Assembly: GCA_965249925.1 (NCBI GenBank)
Contig: OZ252260.1
Span: 4,712,001-4,776,000 of the forward strand
Source of the DNA: Hoeflea_A sp965249925
GTDB lineage: Bacteria; Pseudomonadota; Alphaproteobacteria; Rhizobiales; Rhizobiaceae
DNA: 64,000 nt
Direction: 5' to 3'
The notes beneath the pieces were generated by a model that saw only the letters and a program-made list of their open reading frames with translations, had not been told where the DNA came from and made no database searches. The translations under genes and the position numbers were made by a program. Of the stretch, positions 43,116 through 50,579 are shown piece after piece. The stretch's first letter is position 1. Each line of letters begins with the position of its first letter.

Positions 43116-44117
43116 TCAGTTTGAGTTTGCTGCGAACTCAGCCTTGCCGGCCTCGATCAGTTCATAAAGTTCGCGCGAGCGACCACCCAGACCGTCGACA
43201 AAGGCGGGCAGACCGTCGACGACCTTCTCGCGCCATTTTGTGCGCTGCTCGTCGGTCAGGTAATGGACGTTGCCGCCCTTTTCTATGAACTCCTTGGCGA
43301 CCACATCCTCATTGGCGATGATGATGTCGCGCATCTCCTGCGTCGTCGGTGCTGAATCGCGAATGATCTGACGCTCTTCTTCCGTCAGGCTGTCCCAAAG
43401 CTGCTTGTTGGCGACAAACAGTGCGGGGGTGTGGATGTGCTTGGTGAACACATAGTGCGGCGCCACTTCTGCCGCCGGCGTGATGAGATAGAAACTGAAC
43501 GTCAGGTCACCCACGTCGACGACACCCGATTGCAGCGCTGGCCAGGTCTCGGTCAGCGGCAGTTGCACGCCGTTGGTGTCCATTTGATCCCAGAAGGTCT
43601 TGGCCGCGTCGTTGGGCGAGACGCGTGACTTGATGCCGGACAACGAATCCGGATCGGTGCAAGCGAATTTGCAATAGACATTGCTCCAGCCGGCTTCGCC
43701 GAAGCGGACAAGCGCCAGTCCCTTGTCGGCCAGAATCTCTTCCAGCATCGGCTGCAGTTTTTCGTCGGTGACGAAGTTGCGCTGCTCATCGTTGTCCCAG
43801 ATGTAGGGCGCTGCGAGCATCTTCATTTCAGGCACTGCAACGCTCAGGCCGATGGCGGAGACATAGGCCATTTGCAGGCGCCCGCGGATGAGCTGGTCGA
43901 CGATCGCCTGTTCGTTGAAATTGTGGTTCAGCTCAATGTTGATATTGCCGTCCGTTCCTGCGCGCGTTCCCTCGCTTAGCGTGTCGATGAACTGCGACAT
44001 GACATTTGGTGGACGCACGGGCGAACCCAGCTTCCAGTCATCGGCGAATGCGGGAAAAGCCAGAAGCAGACCTGATAAGGCAGCGGTCATGGTTTTCGCG
44101 ACTTTGGAGCGTTTCAT
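43116..44117 (-). CDS. TRAP transporter substrate-binding protein (DctP)
   Basis: A 333-aa periplasmic binding protein of the DctP family. Signal peptide MKRSKVAKTMTAALSGLLLAFPAFA, then ADDWKLGS. The central LAAPYIWDNDEQRNFVTDEK and LSGIKSRVSPNDAAKTFWDQMDTNGVQLPL segment includes the Arg that usually salt-bridges a ligand carboxylate. First gene of the TRAP operon (P, Q, M, quinone reductase), 52 bp downstream of operator copy G. The imported compound is probably the substrate of the whole cluster. Confidence 0.9.
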   Translation of the reverse strand: MKRSKVAKTMTAALSGLLLAFPAFADDWKLGSPVRPPNVMSQFIDTLSEGTRAGTDGNINIELNHNFNEQAIVDQLIRGRLQMAYVSAIGLSVAVPEMKMLAAPYIWDNDEQRNFVTDEKLQPMLEEILADKGLALVRFGEAGWSNVYCKFACTDPDSLSGIKSRVSPNDAAKTFWDQMDTNGVQLPLTETWPALQSGVVDVGDLTFSFYLITPAAEVAPHYVFTKHIHTPALFVANKQLWDSLTEEERQIIRDSAPTTQEMRDIIIANEDVVAKEFIEKGGNVHYLTDEQRTKWREKVVDGLPAFVDGLGGRSRELYELIEAGKAEFAANSN

Positions 44118-44169
44118 CGTATCCTCCCTTCGAGTACGCCAGTATTTGAAAGGAAGAGTGCCAGTTTAT

Positions 44170-44188
44170 TGTTATTGTGTCAATAACA
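44170..44188. promoter_or_regulatory. 19-bp operator copy G (Rrf2-cluster motif)
   Basis: TGTTATTGTGTCAATAACA, near-perfect palindrome 52 bp upstream of the dctP-type start codon. It marks the right edge of the presumed regulon. Confidence 0.78.
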
Positions 44189-44440
44189 TTAATAATTAGG
44201 AGAACGATCGGCAAACTGCGAACGCTACCCGCAATATGATCACTGTGCGGTGTTAGTCGCCGAAGACATTACCGCGCGATTCTTGAATGTTGTATCGGTT
44301 CATCAACGAAACAATCCCATTTGGTCGCCTACAGATGCAGGCACTTCAAATCGGCGATAACTTCACATTGGCGTTTTCAACGATTATGGACGAACTCAGT
44401 CGCGGGTTGGTCGACGACGACGAAGATGCTGAAGCTGCAC

Positions 44441-44630
44441 CGATGGAACGACGACACCTCCCACAGGCTCGAACCGGGCGAATGTACTAACCGCAGAAGA
44501 TATGATCGCAGCCAAAAGGATTGCAATCAAGAAAACAGCAATGACCCAAAACGGCCAGCGGCGTTGAGATGATCACCGCCCCTTACAGACGGCTCTGGTG
44601 TGTTTCAATGACTTGTCGGCGAAAAAGCAT
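44441..44630 (-). pseudogene. decayed N-terminal piece of an HlyD-family secretion adaptor
   Basis: The minus strand from 44630 reads MLFRRQVIETHQSRL, then a stop (TAA, 44583-44585), then GAVIISTPLAV; after a frameshift near 44545 it continues VIAVFLIAILLAAIISSAVS and TFARFEPVGGVVVPS. This matches the intact HlyD at 47987-49225 (MLFRSQVIKKRQSRLYGAVI, IAVFLVGIVASAIGF, SSFARVEPVSGVVVPSG). Similarity ends near 44441. It is a truncated, mutated paralog directly downstream of the leader-peptide gene on the same strand. Confidence 0.8.
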
Positions 44631-44659
44631 GATCCGCCGCGACCTGCTTCCAATTGAAG

Positions 44660-44683
44660 AAGGGCACCTCAAAAGGCGCCCTT
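44660..44683. terminator. hairpin terminator after the precursor gene
   Basis: AAGGGCACC and GGCGCCCTT form a 9-bp stem (one G-T pair) with a 6-base loop, 22 bp beyond the stop of the precursor gene at 44706. The T-run is short, so termination strength is uncertain. Confidence 0.5.
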
Positions 44684-44705
44684 TGGTTTCGCAAGACGGA
44701 CTGTT

Positions 44706-45218
44706 TTATGCTTCGACAGGAGCCTGGACAACAAGGCTTGCAACGTCGCCGTCCCATGCCTCAACTGGAAGACAGCTTAGCCCCAGTTTTTCGTAGTCAA
44801 CACCGTAGAAACCAGCAAAAGGCCCATCAGCGAACTTGAACACGGCCGAACGCAAATCGTCGCGCGCCAATAAATCTTGTGCCATGACACCAACGAAGCG
44901 CTCATCGGGTGTGTCTTTGTATGCCCATGAATAGGCCTTAATTCCGAAGCTTGGTAGATCTCCTTCAATCCTGATGTCTCGTTTCAGGCGTTGATCGGAA
45001 CGGTTCCAAGTTCCAGTACGGTTTTTGTTGTTTCCACCCTTTCTGGGAGCATCTTCAATATCTCGAGAAATTTCCGCCATGCCCACAGCGGCTGAAACGA
45101 GCGCAAAGATGGCAAATGGAAGTGGCCCACCCCCGACTTTTTCTGCGTCTTCAACGGACAACTCTTCGATTCCTTCGAACTCTTCGTTCATATCGAAGTC
45201 ATTCTGTATGATATTCAT
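44706..45218 (-). CDS. double-glycine-leader precursor with S74 self-cleaving domain
   Basis: A 170-aa protein in three parts. Residues 1-31 form a bacteriocin-type leader: acidic, with LSVEDAEKVGGG (Leu20, Ser21, Val28, Gly30-Gly31) matching the C39 recognition pattern. Residues 32-73 are a hydrophobic helix (PLPFAIFALVSAAVGMAE) then a basic Asn/Arg/Gly-rich tail. Residues 74-165 resemble the Peptidase S74 intramolecular chaperone: SDQRLKRDI with the Ser74/Lys79 dyad, then FGIKAYSWAYKDTPDERFVGVMAQDLL. ATG 45218 follows AGGA. It is encoded near a C39 exporter, upstream of a dead hlyD. Secretion and double processing are inferred. Confidence 0.75.
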   Translation of the reverse strand: MNIIQNDFDMNEEFEGIEELSVEDAEKVGGGPLPFAIFALVSAAVGMAEISRDIEDAPRKGGNNKNRTGTWNRSDQRLKRDIRIEGDLPSFGIKAYSWAYKDTPDERFVGVMAQDLLARDDLRSAVFKFADGPFAGFYGVDYEKLGLSCLPVEAWDGDVASLVVQAPVEA

Positions 45219-45270
45219 CACGTTCCTCTCACTAAAATATGCACTTTAAAATTGCATTTGGGGCTATAAA

Positions 45271-45284
45271 TGTAAGCGCTTACA
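45271..45284. promoter_or_regulatory. TGTAAGCGCTTACA operator 1
   Basis: Perfect 14-bp palindrome of the LacI-family type, 52 bp upstream of the precursor start. Confidence 0.75.
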
Positions 45285-45303
45285 TTACGAACCACAACCA
45301 AGA

Positions 45304-45317
45304 TGTAAGCGCTTACA
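45304..45317. promoter_or_regulatory. TGTAAGCGCTTACA operator 2
   Basis: Second perfect copy, exactly 33 bp from operator 1 (about three helical turns), so two dimers would sit on one DNA face. Confidence 0.75.
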
Positions 45318-45325
45318 TTGAGAAT

Positions 45326-45339
45326 TGTAAGCGCGCAGA
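45326..45339. promoter_or_regulatory. degenerate third operator half
   Basis: TGTAAGCGCGCAGA keeps the left half of the palindrome and lies 22 bp (two turns) from operator 2. Confidence 0.5.
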
Positions 45340-45863
45340 GCAACGAGTCAAGGAAATTTTTCCCTTTTTAATCATTTATTTATGAGCTCGTCGCCACGCT
45401 GCAGCGCTATGAGCGTCTGGTGTGTCCGATATTTCCAGGAGAACAGGTTATTTACGCGGGTAATCATGTAGTCTGGAATTCTGGCGATGGTTGGCCTGTC
45501 GCTCACTGATTTGGCCTTTGAGTAGGCAAGCTGTTCCAGCAACGACAACCGGAATAGCCACCTTCACGATAATCTCAGCTTTGTCCCACGCACGGCGCCA
45601 CCACGCCTGGCTTAACGCCAACATCGCGCTCCGCTCAAACAGAACCCTTTAATCATAAACTCGAGTCAACGCTGCCGCCCATCGGGAAAACTCGGGCGCA
45701 CCCTTCGCGTGCATCCAGCATCAACCGATCATCGAAAACACCGTCTCGGGACCATCAGCGCAAGTATCGTGAATAATCCGGGCTCATAAAGCTTTAATGG
45801 TCGCATGCAGGGCGCAGGCGAAATGGTGCGCTAAAGCGGGCCGCGGGGCTTGCTGGAAATGCG
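45340..45863. other. 524-bp gap between precursor and exporter genes
   Basis: No credible gene of normal length. Some stretches read as short open segments (for example plus strand near 45382-45507), but none shows a family motif. It may hold decayed sequence, since the neighbouring hlyD piece is also decayed. Confidence 0.4.
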
Positions 45864-47987
45864 CTAAATTTCACCTTCTTCAACACGCGCCTGCCGCTGC
45901 ACATTCCCATCCTCAACCAAGATGACCCGATCGGCGCTTTGGATGGTTTCCTTGCGATGCGCGACAATCACGCGTGTGATCCCCAACTCAGCGATGGCGT
46001 TGTTCACCAGTCGCTCAGTTTCGAGATCCAAATTGGACGTGCCCTCATCCACGAACAGGATTTTGGGTTGCCGGTACAATGCCCGCGCCAGGATCACACG
46101 TTGGAGCTGTCCACCGGACAATGTGGCACCCATATCTCCGACAAGTGTTTCATAGGACATGGGCATCGCCATAATATCATCGTGGATTTGTGCGCGCTGG
46201 GCGCAGATTTCCATATGCGCGAAATCCGGGTAAAGATCGAAAAAAGTGATGTTGTCGGCAATGCTGCCCGAAAACAAATGATCATCTTGCAACACGCTGG
46301 CGATCTGGCGTCTAAAATACGCGCGATCCACCTTGTCCAGTCCCACACCGTCGACCGAAACGGTTCCACTTTGTGGCGTCATAAGTCCCATCAGAACTTT
46401 CAATAACGTGGTTTTTCCCCCGCCCGATGTGCCGACAAGTGCAACAGATTCTCCGGGTTCGATGGTGAGGGATACATTACTGAGGACCGGTGCCATACCA
46501 TCGCCATAAGAAAACACCGCTCGATCGACGTCGATCCGACCGCTGGAGATGTCCAAACGTACACCGTCTTCCTTTTCGGCTTCAGTCAAAGCGATATCGG
46601 CGATACGATCCAGGTGGAGCCTCAACATACGGAATTCAATCACCAACTCCACCAGAGAGGCAGCGGCTGAGACGAATTGGGTGCGATAGGCCACAAAGGC
46701 AAAAATCATACCTATAGTGAACTCACCCTGCATCACCATACGCGCAGCCAGAAACACCACTACAATCCGCTCGATCTCGAAAATAAAGCTCCGACCGGTG
46801 GAAAAAACGATGTTCAGCCGTTGCAAGCGGATTGATGTGTTCAGGGTTTCGGCCAGGAGATTCTGCCACCGCAATTGCCGGTTAGATTCGTCTGCAAAGG
46901 ACTTGATTGGAAGGATACCCCTTAGGGTTTCGATGAAGCTTGAATTCTCGGCGGCCCCAGCGAGAATGACTTCCTCAGTTTGCTTTCGCATGCGCGGCAG
47001 TAGGACCAAACGTAAAGCCAGGTAAAGCAGCGTGGCCCCTAGCACGATAGTGGCAAGAAGAGGGCTGTAAATGAACATCAAGACCAATGTGATCAGCGCC
47101 ATAAGCCCATCAATCAGGCTGCGCACCAACCCTTGAACCAAAAAACTCTTGATTGGTTCAATCGACTCAAATCGTGAAAGAATATCGCCCATGTGGCGCG
47201 ACTCGAAATAGACCAACGGCAGTCGGACAAGCCGATGAAATAGATTGGCAGCAATCTGATAGGCCATCGTCGTGCCAGCAAACAGGATCACCAGCTCACG
47301 CAAGACGGATGCAATCAGATTCATCACCAGCAACAAAGCAAAGCCCACGGCCAGCAATAGCAACAGATCAGTGTCCAAAGCAGGAAGGACTGAGTCGATG
47401 ACAATTTGCAGGTATTGCGGACTTGCAATGACAAAGATCTGCATGATTAGGCTGAACACGATCACCTGCACGAGGGCACCAACAAGCCCGCTGAGCTGAC
47501 TCCATAGGCTAGAGAAACGGAGGCTGCTGCGCTCATTGGTGCGTTTCAGTGCAGCCGTCGGGGTCAGCTCAAGCACAATCCCCGTGAAGTAGTCGGCGAA
47601 CTCCTCAAAGGACAATGAAACTGCGCCCCTGGCGGGATCATGAATGACCAGTTTGTTCCGGGAGACCGACTTTAGGACCACAAAATGGTTTAAGTCCCAG
47701 TGCATGATGGCGGGAAGGCGAAGCTGCCCGACATTTTTGATGCCGCATTTCAGGGCGCGCGTAGAAAACCCAAGCTTCCCGGCATTGTCCGCAAGGGTCT
47801 TTAGGCTCCAGCCGCGCGCGGTGATGGGGAAGCGTCGCCGCATCGCCCTGGGATCGGTACGAAACCCGTAATAACCCGCCACCATCGCCAATGACGCCAA
47901 TCCGCATTCAGCGACTTCATCCTGCCTGATGACCGGCAAGCTGCGGCCTATCCCAAAGGACAGTTGTGAGGCATTTTCTCGCGCCAC
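45864..47987 (-). CDS. peptidase-containing ABC exporter (C39 family)
   Basis: A 707-aa fusion of C39 peptidase, membrane domain and ATPase. The peptidase (1-135) has Gln22, Cys28 in DEVAECGLASLAMVAGYYG, His101 in WDLNHFVVLKS, and Asp117 in IHDPARG, so it should be active against double-glycine leaders. Six membrane segments span about 160-440. The ATPase has GTSGGGKTTLL, LSGGQLQRV, ILFVDEGTSNLD and a switch His in VAHRKET. The GTG start overlaps the HlyD stop. It should cleave and export the precursor at 44706-45218. Confidence 0.92.
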   Translation of the reverse strand: MARENASQLSFGIGRSLPVIRQDEVAECGLASLAMVAGYYGFRTDPRAMRRRFPITARGWSLKTLADNAGKLGFSTRALKCGIKNVGQLRLPAIMHWDLNHFVVLKSVSRNKLVIHDPARGAVSLSFEEFADYFTGIVLELTPTAALKRTNERSSLRFSSLWSQLSGLVGALVQVIVFSLIMQIFVIASPQYLQIVIDSVLPALDTDLLLLLAVGFALLLVMNLIASVLRELVILFAGTTMAYQIAANLFHRLVRLPLVYFESRHMGDILSRFESIEPIKSFLVQGLVRSLIDGLMALITLVLMFIYSPLLATIVLGATLLYLALRLVLLPRMRKQTEEVILAGAAENSSFIETLRGILPIKSFADESNRQLRWQNLLAETLNTSIRLQRLNIVFSTGRSFIFEIERIVVVFLAARMVMQGEFTIGMIFAFVAYRTQFVSAAASLVELVIEFRMLRLHLDRIADIALTEAEKEDGVRLDISSGRIDVDRAVFSYGDGMAPVLSNVSLTIEPGESVALVGTSGGGKTTLLKVLMGLMTPQSGTVSVDGVGLDKVDRAYFRRQIASVLQDDHLFSGSIADNITFFDLYPDFAHMEICAQRAQIHDDIMAMPMSYETLVGDMGATLSGGQLQRVILARALYRQPKILFVDEGTSNLDLETERLVNNAIAELGITRVIVAHRKETIQSADRVILVEDGNVQRQARVEEGEI

Positions 47988-49225
47988 TAATACCGCCTGA
48001 GGACCGAAACTACAGGTTCAGTAACCAGCGAGAGAATAGTACGTTCCTCAAGAATTATGTTGCCGGTGAGCGTCATGCCAACCTGCAGGGGGTGTTCCGT
48101 CCCATCATGTTCGATCGCATCAGCAGCAAGAGCAACCGTCGCGCGAAATACGGGCTCCTCGATCTGCACCAAGGTTTCATCCATGCCCGGTTGCAAGACG
48201 GTTGTTGTCACCTCCACGATCTCGCCTTGCGTGGTACCAAAGCGTTGGTAGGGAAAAGCATCCAGTAAAAGGCGGACATCAAGACCGGCCTCTACAAAGC
48301 CAATTGCGCGAGATGGGACATAGAGTTCAGCCTCCAAAGCGCGTTCGGCCGGTAGGATCGAAAAGAGGGGCTCACCCTGTTGCACTTCGTGACCGTTACG
48401 AACCCGGACCGCAGAAACGCGCCCTTCAACAGGTGCTGTGACCGCGAAGGATTGAGTTGCCAACAAAATGGAACGCTCTCCTCTCAAACTGTCCAACTCG
48501 GCCTGCAATTGCATAACCTTCAACTGTGTTTGCGCTTCAATCACCTCACGGCGCTGGGGGAGGGCGCGCAACTCCGCCAACTGCTCCGCCAGCTCGCTTT
48601 GAAGTTCGACAACGCGTTGCTCCGCCGCAATAACCTGCAGTCTCTCAACCGATAATTGCTGCTCAGAAGCCACTCCACGTCCCGCAAGAGCCACGATGCG
48701 GTCAAAAACAGCGCGTGTTTCTTCTGCGGCGGCTTGCCTTAGATCAAGCATCACATTCAACCGCTCAATTCGCGCTTGAATGCGGGCACCTTCCCGCGAC
48801 AGCACAGCAAGCTCAACATCCGCTACGGCCAATGTCTGCCTCTGCTCGTTTTCACCGCTTGTGATATGGGTTTCGATCCGAGCCAGCTCTGCGGCAAGAC
48901 GCGTTCCTTCGCCCGCAATCGCACCGTCCGCTGTGATCCGCCCTAAGTGTTGACCTGCCTCGACAATATCCCCCTCCGCTAGGGTGAAATCCTCCATTAC
49001 TCCACCGGACGCGGCGCGCACCATGGCAATCCCACCAGACGGCACAACAACACCGCTCACGGGTTCTACGCGGGCAAAGCTACTGACCGCCGCGAAACCG
49101 ATTGCCGATGCAACAATTCCAACGAGAAAAACCGCAATGATCCAAATCGCCAATGGCGTCGAAACAATCACTGCGCCGTAAAGTCGACTTTGCCTTTTTT
49201 TGATGACCTGACTTCTAAACAGCAT
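47987..49225 (-). CDS. HlyD-family membrane fusion adaptor
   Basis: A 412-aa adaptor. One membrane anchor (IVSTPLAIWIIAVFLVGIVASAIGF, about 22-46) is followed by FARVEPVSGVVVPSGGIAMVRA, a coiled-coil region (about 110-260) and a lipoyl/beta-barrel half (ITAPVEGRVSAVRVRNGHEVQQGEPLFSIL-like VTAPVEGRV). ATG 49225 is chosen; the upstream extension crosses the operator at 49266. It joins the ABC exporter to an outer-membrane channel, which is not encoded nearby. Overlaps the exporter start by one codon. Confidence 0.9.
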   Translation of the reverse strand: MLFRSQVIKKRQSRLYGAVIVSTPLAIWIIAVFLVGIVASAIGFAAVSSFARVEPVSGVVVPSGGIAMVRAASGGVMEDFTLAEGDIVEAGQHLGRITADGAIAGEGTRLAAELARIETHITSGENEQRQTLAVADVELAVLSREGARIQARIERLNVMLDLRQAAAEETRAVFDRIVALAGRGVASEQQLSVERLQVIAAEQRVVELQSELAEQLAELRALPQRREVIEAQTQLKVMQLQAELDSLRGERSILLATQSFAVTAPVEGRVSAVRVRNGHEVQQGEPLFSILPAERALEAELYVPSRAIGFVEAGLDVRLLLDAFPYQRFGTTQGEIVEVTTTVLQPGMDETLVQIEEPVFRATVALAADAIEHDGTEHPLQVGMTLTGNIILEERTILSLVTEPVVSVLRRY

Positions 49226-49265
49226 AGTCAGTCCAATTAAAAAAGGGCATGCTTTGTTACCGAAA

Positions 49266-49279
49266 TGTAAGCGCTTACA
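49266..49279. promoter_or_regulatory. TGTAAGCGCTTACA operator 4
   Basis: Perfect copy of the operators at 45271 and 45304, 40 bp upstream of the HlyD start, linking exporter expression to the precursor gene. Confidence 0.75.
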
Positions 49280-49742
49280 TCCTAAGGTGGTAATGCCTTC
49301 GGCACGGAAAGTCAACACAAATTCAGGTTTCCACAGAGCTTGACAACCACCGGAGGTGGAATACAAAAAACCAATATCAGAAGCTTACAATTTTGACGGT
49401 GTATCTTGACGGTACGCGCATATTGTCGCAGATAAAATCGCCAAAAAAATCAACAGGTTAATTTCCTCGTTGACTATTGAGCGGGAGTGAGCGGTGTTCG
49501 GGGCGCATAACGCCCCAATGCGAGGTGCCAGTGGCACTTCGCAAGCCGCGAACGCCCTGAGAGCTGTGCTCGAAGGGCTGGAGCGTGGGCGACGAACCGC
49601 TGAACAGTGGATCTGCCACATCCCAAAAAAAGGCGCAGATCCTGGTCGTCTCAAAACGCCATTTTGTTTTCGCTTTGTGCAGCTGATTTTGGTTGGTCAG
49701 TCATAGCGAAAGTTGTCGAATCGTATGACGACACCAGGAAAC
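49280..49742. other. 463-bp gap, contains dispersed repeat copy 2
   Basis: No gene is credible here. It holds repeat copy 2 (49381-49508). A 70-aa frame at 49494-49706 has no family features. Confidence 0.45.
49381..49508 (+). repeat. dispersed ~125-bp intergenic repeat, copy 2
   Basis: Begins AAGCTTACAA like 9881, has GACGGT twice, ATTGTCGCAGA, and ends with TTGACTATTGAGCGGGAGT, matching TTGATCATCGAGTGGGAGT of copy 1. Confidence 0.55.
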
Positions 49743-50378
49743 CTATTTTTGATAAATGGCCAGAAAAGCGCTCACTGCCCGGTCTGAAAATCCTCCAATC
49801 TCTTGTTCGGTGTATTCGGTTTGAATGCCGAATAACACCTTGTTGATAAATTCGGCTTTAACCAGTTGCTCTAGCTGCACCGCTGCAAGAAGCGTGTCTT
49901 CGATGTTTAATTCGCCACGCGCGACATACGTTTCCAACAGTCCGGCGAGACGTTGTTTGCCTGCGCCGGGTCCAGAATCGTAAAAAGCCCTTGCGAGCTC
50001 TGGGAATCGTTTCGCTTCGCCAATGGCGACGCGGTGAAGATTTTGTATCGCCGGCGTTAGCAAGAGCCGTATGAAGCCACGGGTTAGTTCTCGCAACAGG
50101 TCTTCAATTGGTCTCGATGCGTCAATCTGAGCCAGAATCGCGATGGCCTGGCGTTCACATTCTTCCCTGACAATAAACTCAAAAAGCTGTTCCTTGGTCG
50201 GAAAATAGGCATATAGCGTAGCTTTGGAGACATTTGCACGACGGGTAATCTCTTCTGTACTTGCTCCTTCGAAACCGAGCTCCATGAATGTCTGTTTGCC
50301 GCCTGCGATTATCTGGCGTGCTTTGGCTGAATCGAGGCTTCGAACTTTTTCGCGGGCCAGTTTTTCTTGTTTAGACAT
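49743..50378 (-). CDS. TetR-family regulator of the RND pump
   Basis: A 211-aa TetR protein. The DNA-binding part reads MELGFEGASTEEITRRANVSKATLYAYFPTKEQLFE (residues about 30-66); the C-terminal helical domain (about 80-205) is of the type seen in efflux repressors. Divergent from the RND membrane fusion gene with a 201-bp gap containing a TetR-like dyad at 50496-50515. Repression of the pump with release by a pump substrate is the usual mode. Confidence 0.88.
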   Translation of the reverse strand: MSKQEKLAREKVRSLDSAKARQIIAGGKQTFMELGFEGASTEEITRRANVSKATLYAYFPTKEQLFEFIVREECERQAIAILAQIDASRPIEDLLRELTRGFIRLLLTPAIQNLHRVAIGEAKRFPELARAFYDSGPGAGKQRLAGLLETYVARGELNIEDTLLAAVQLEQLVKAEFINKVLFGIQTEYTEQEIGGFSDRAVSAFLAIYQK

Positions 50379-50495
50379 TGTTTTTCCAAGTTGGCGATAC
50401 CCAGTCTGGTGTCTGCTCTTTATCGAGCTATCACGGCTTTTTCAAATTCAGGTCGTGCCGTTGGGTTGACAGCTGCGATTTAATCCTCACTTACT

Positions 50496-50515
50496 ACTAA
50501 ACAGAACGGTTCAGT
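50496..50515. promoter_or_regulatory. TetR-type dyad operator
   Basis: ACTAAACAGAACGGTTCAGT is an imperfect 20-bp palindrome (14 of 20 positions symmetric) between the divergent tetR and RND genes. Confidence 0.5.
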
Positions 50516-50521
50516 CTATCA

Positions 50522-50565
50522 TCAATCCGAATGCTCTCGCAATTCAATCCGAATGCTCTCGCAAT
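50522..50565 (+). repeat. perfect tandem duplication, 2 x 22 bp
   Basis: The unit runs 50522-50543 and is repeated at 50544-50565; it begins TCAATCCGAATGCTCTC. It lies 14 bp before the RND adaptor ATG and so lengthens the leader. Confidence 0.85.
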
Positions 50566-50579
50566 GGTGAACGTGCGAT

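Noticed and set aside
44287..44490. Plus-strand 67-aa frame at the decayed hlyD piece
   Set aside because: The minus strand of the same segment matches HlyD; the plus frame has no similarity to anything I recognise.
49494..49706. 70-aa plus-strand frame in the gap before tetR
   Set aside because: Overlaps the dispersed repeat, has no good ribosome site and no family features.
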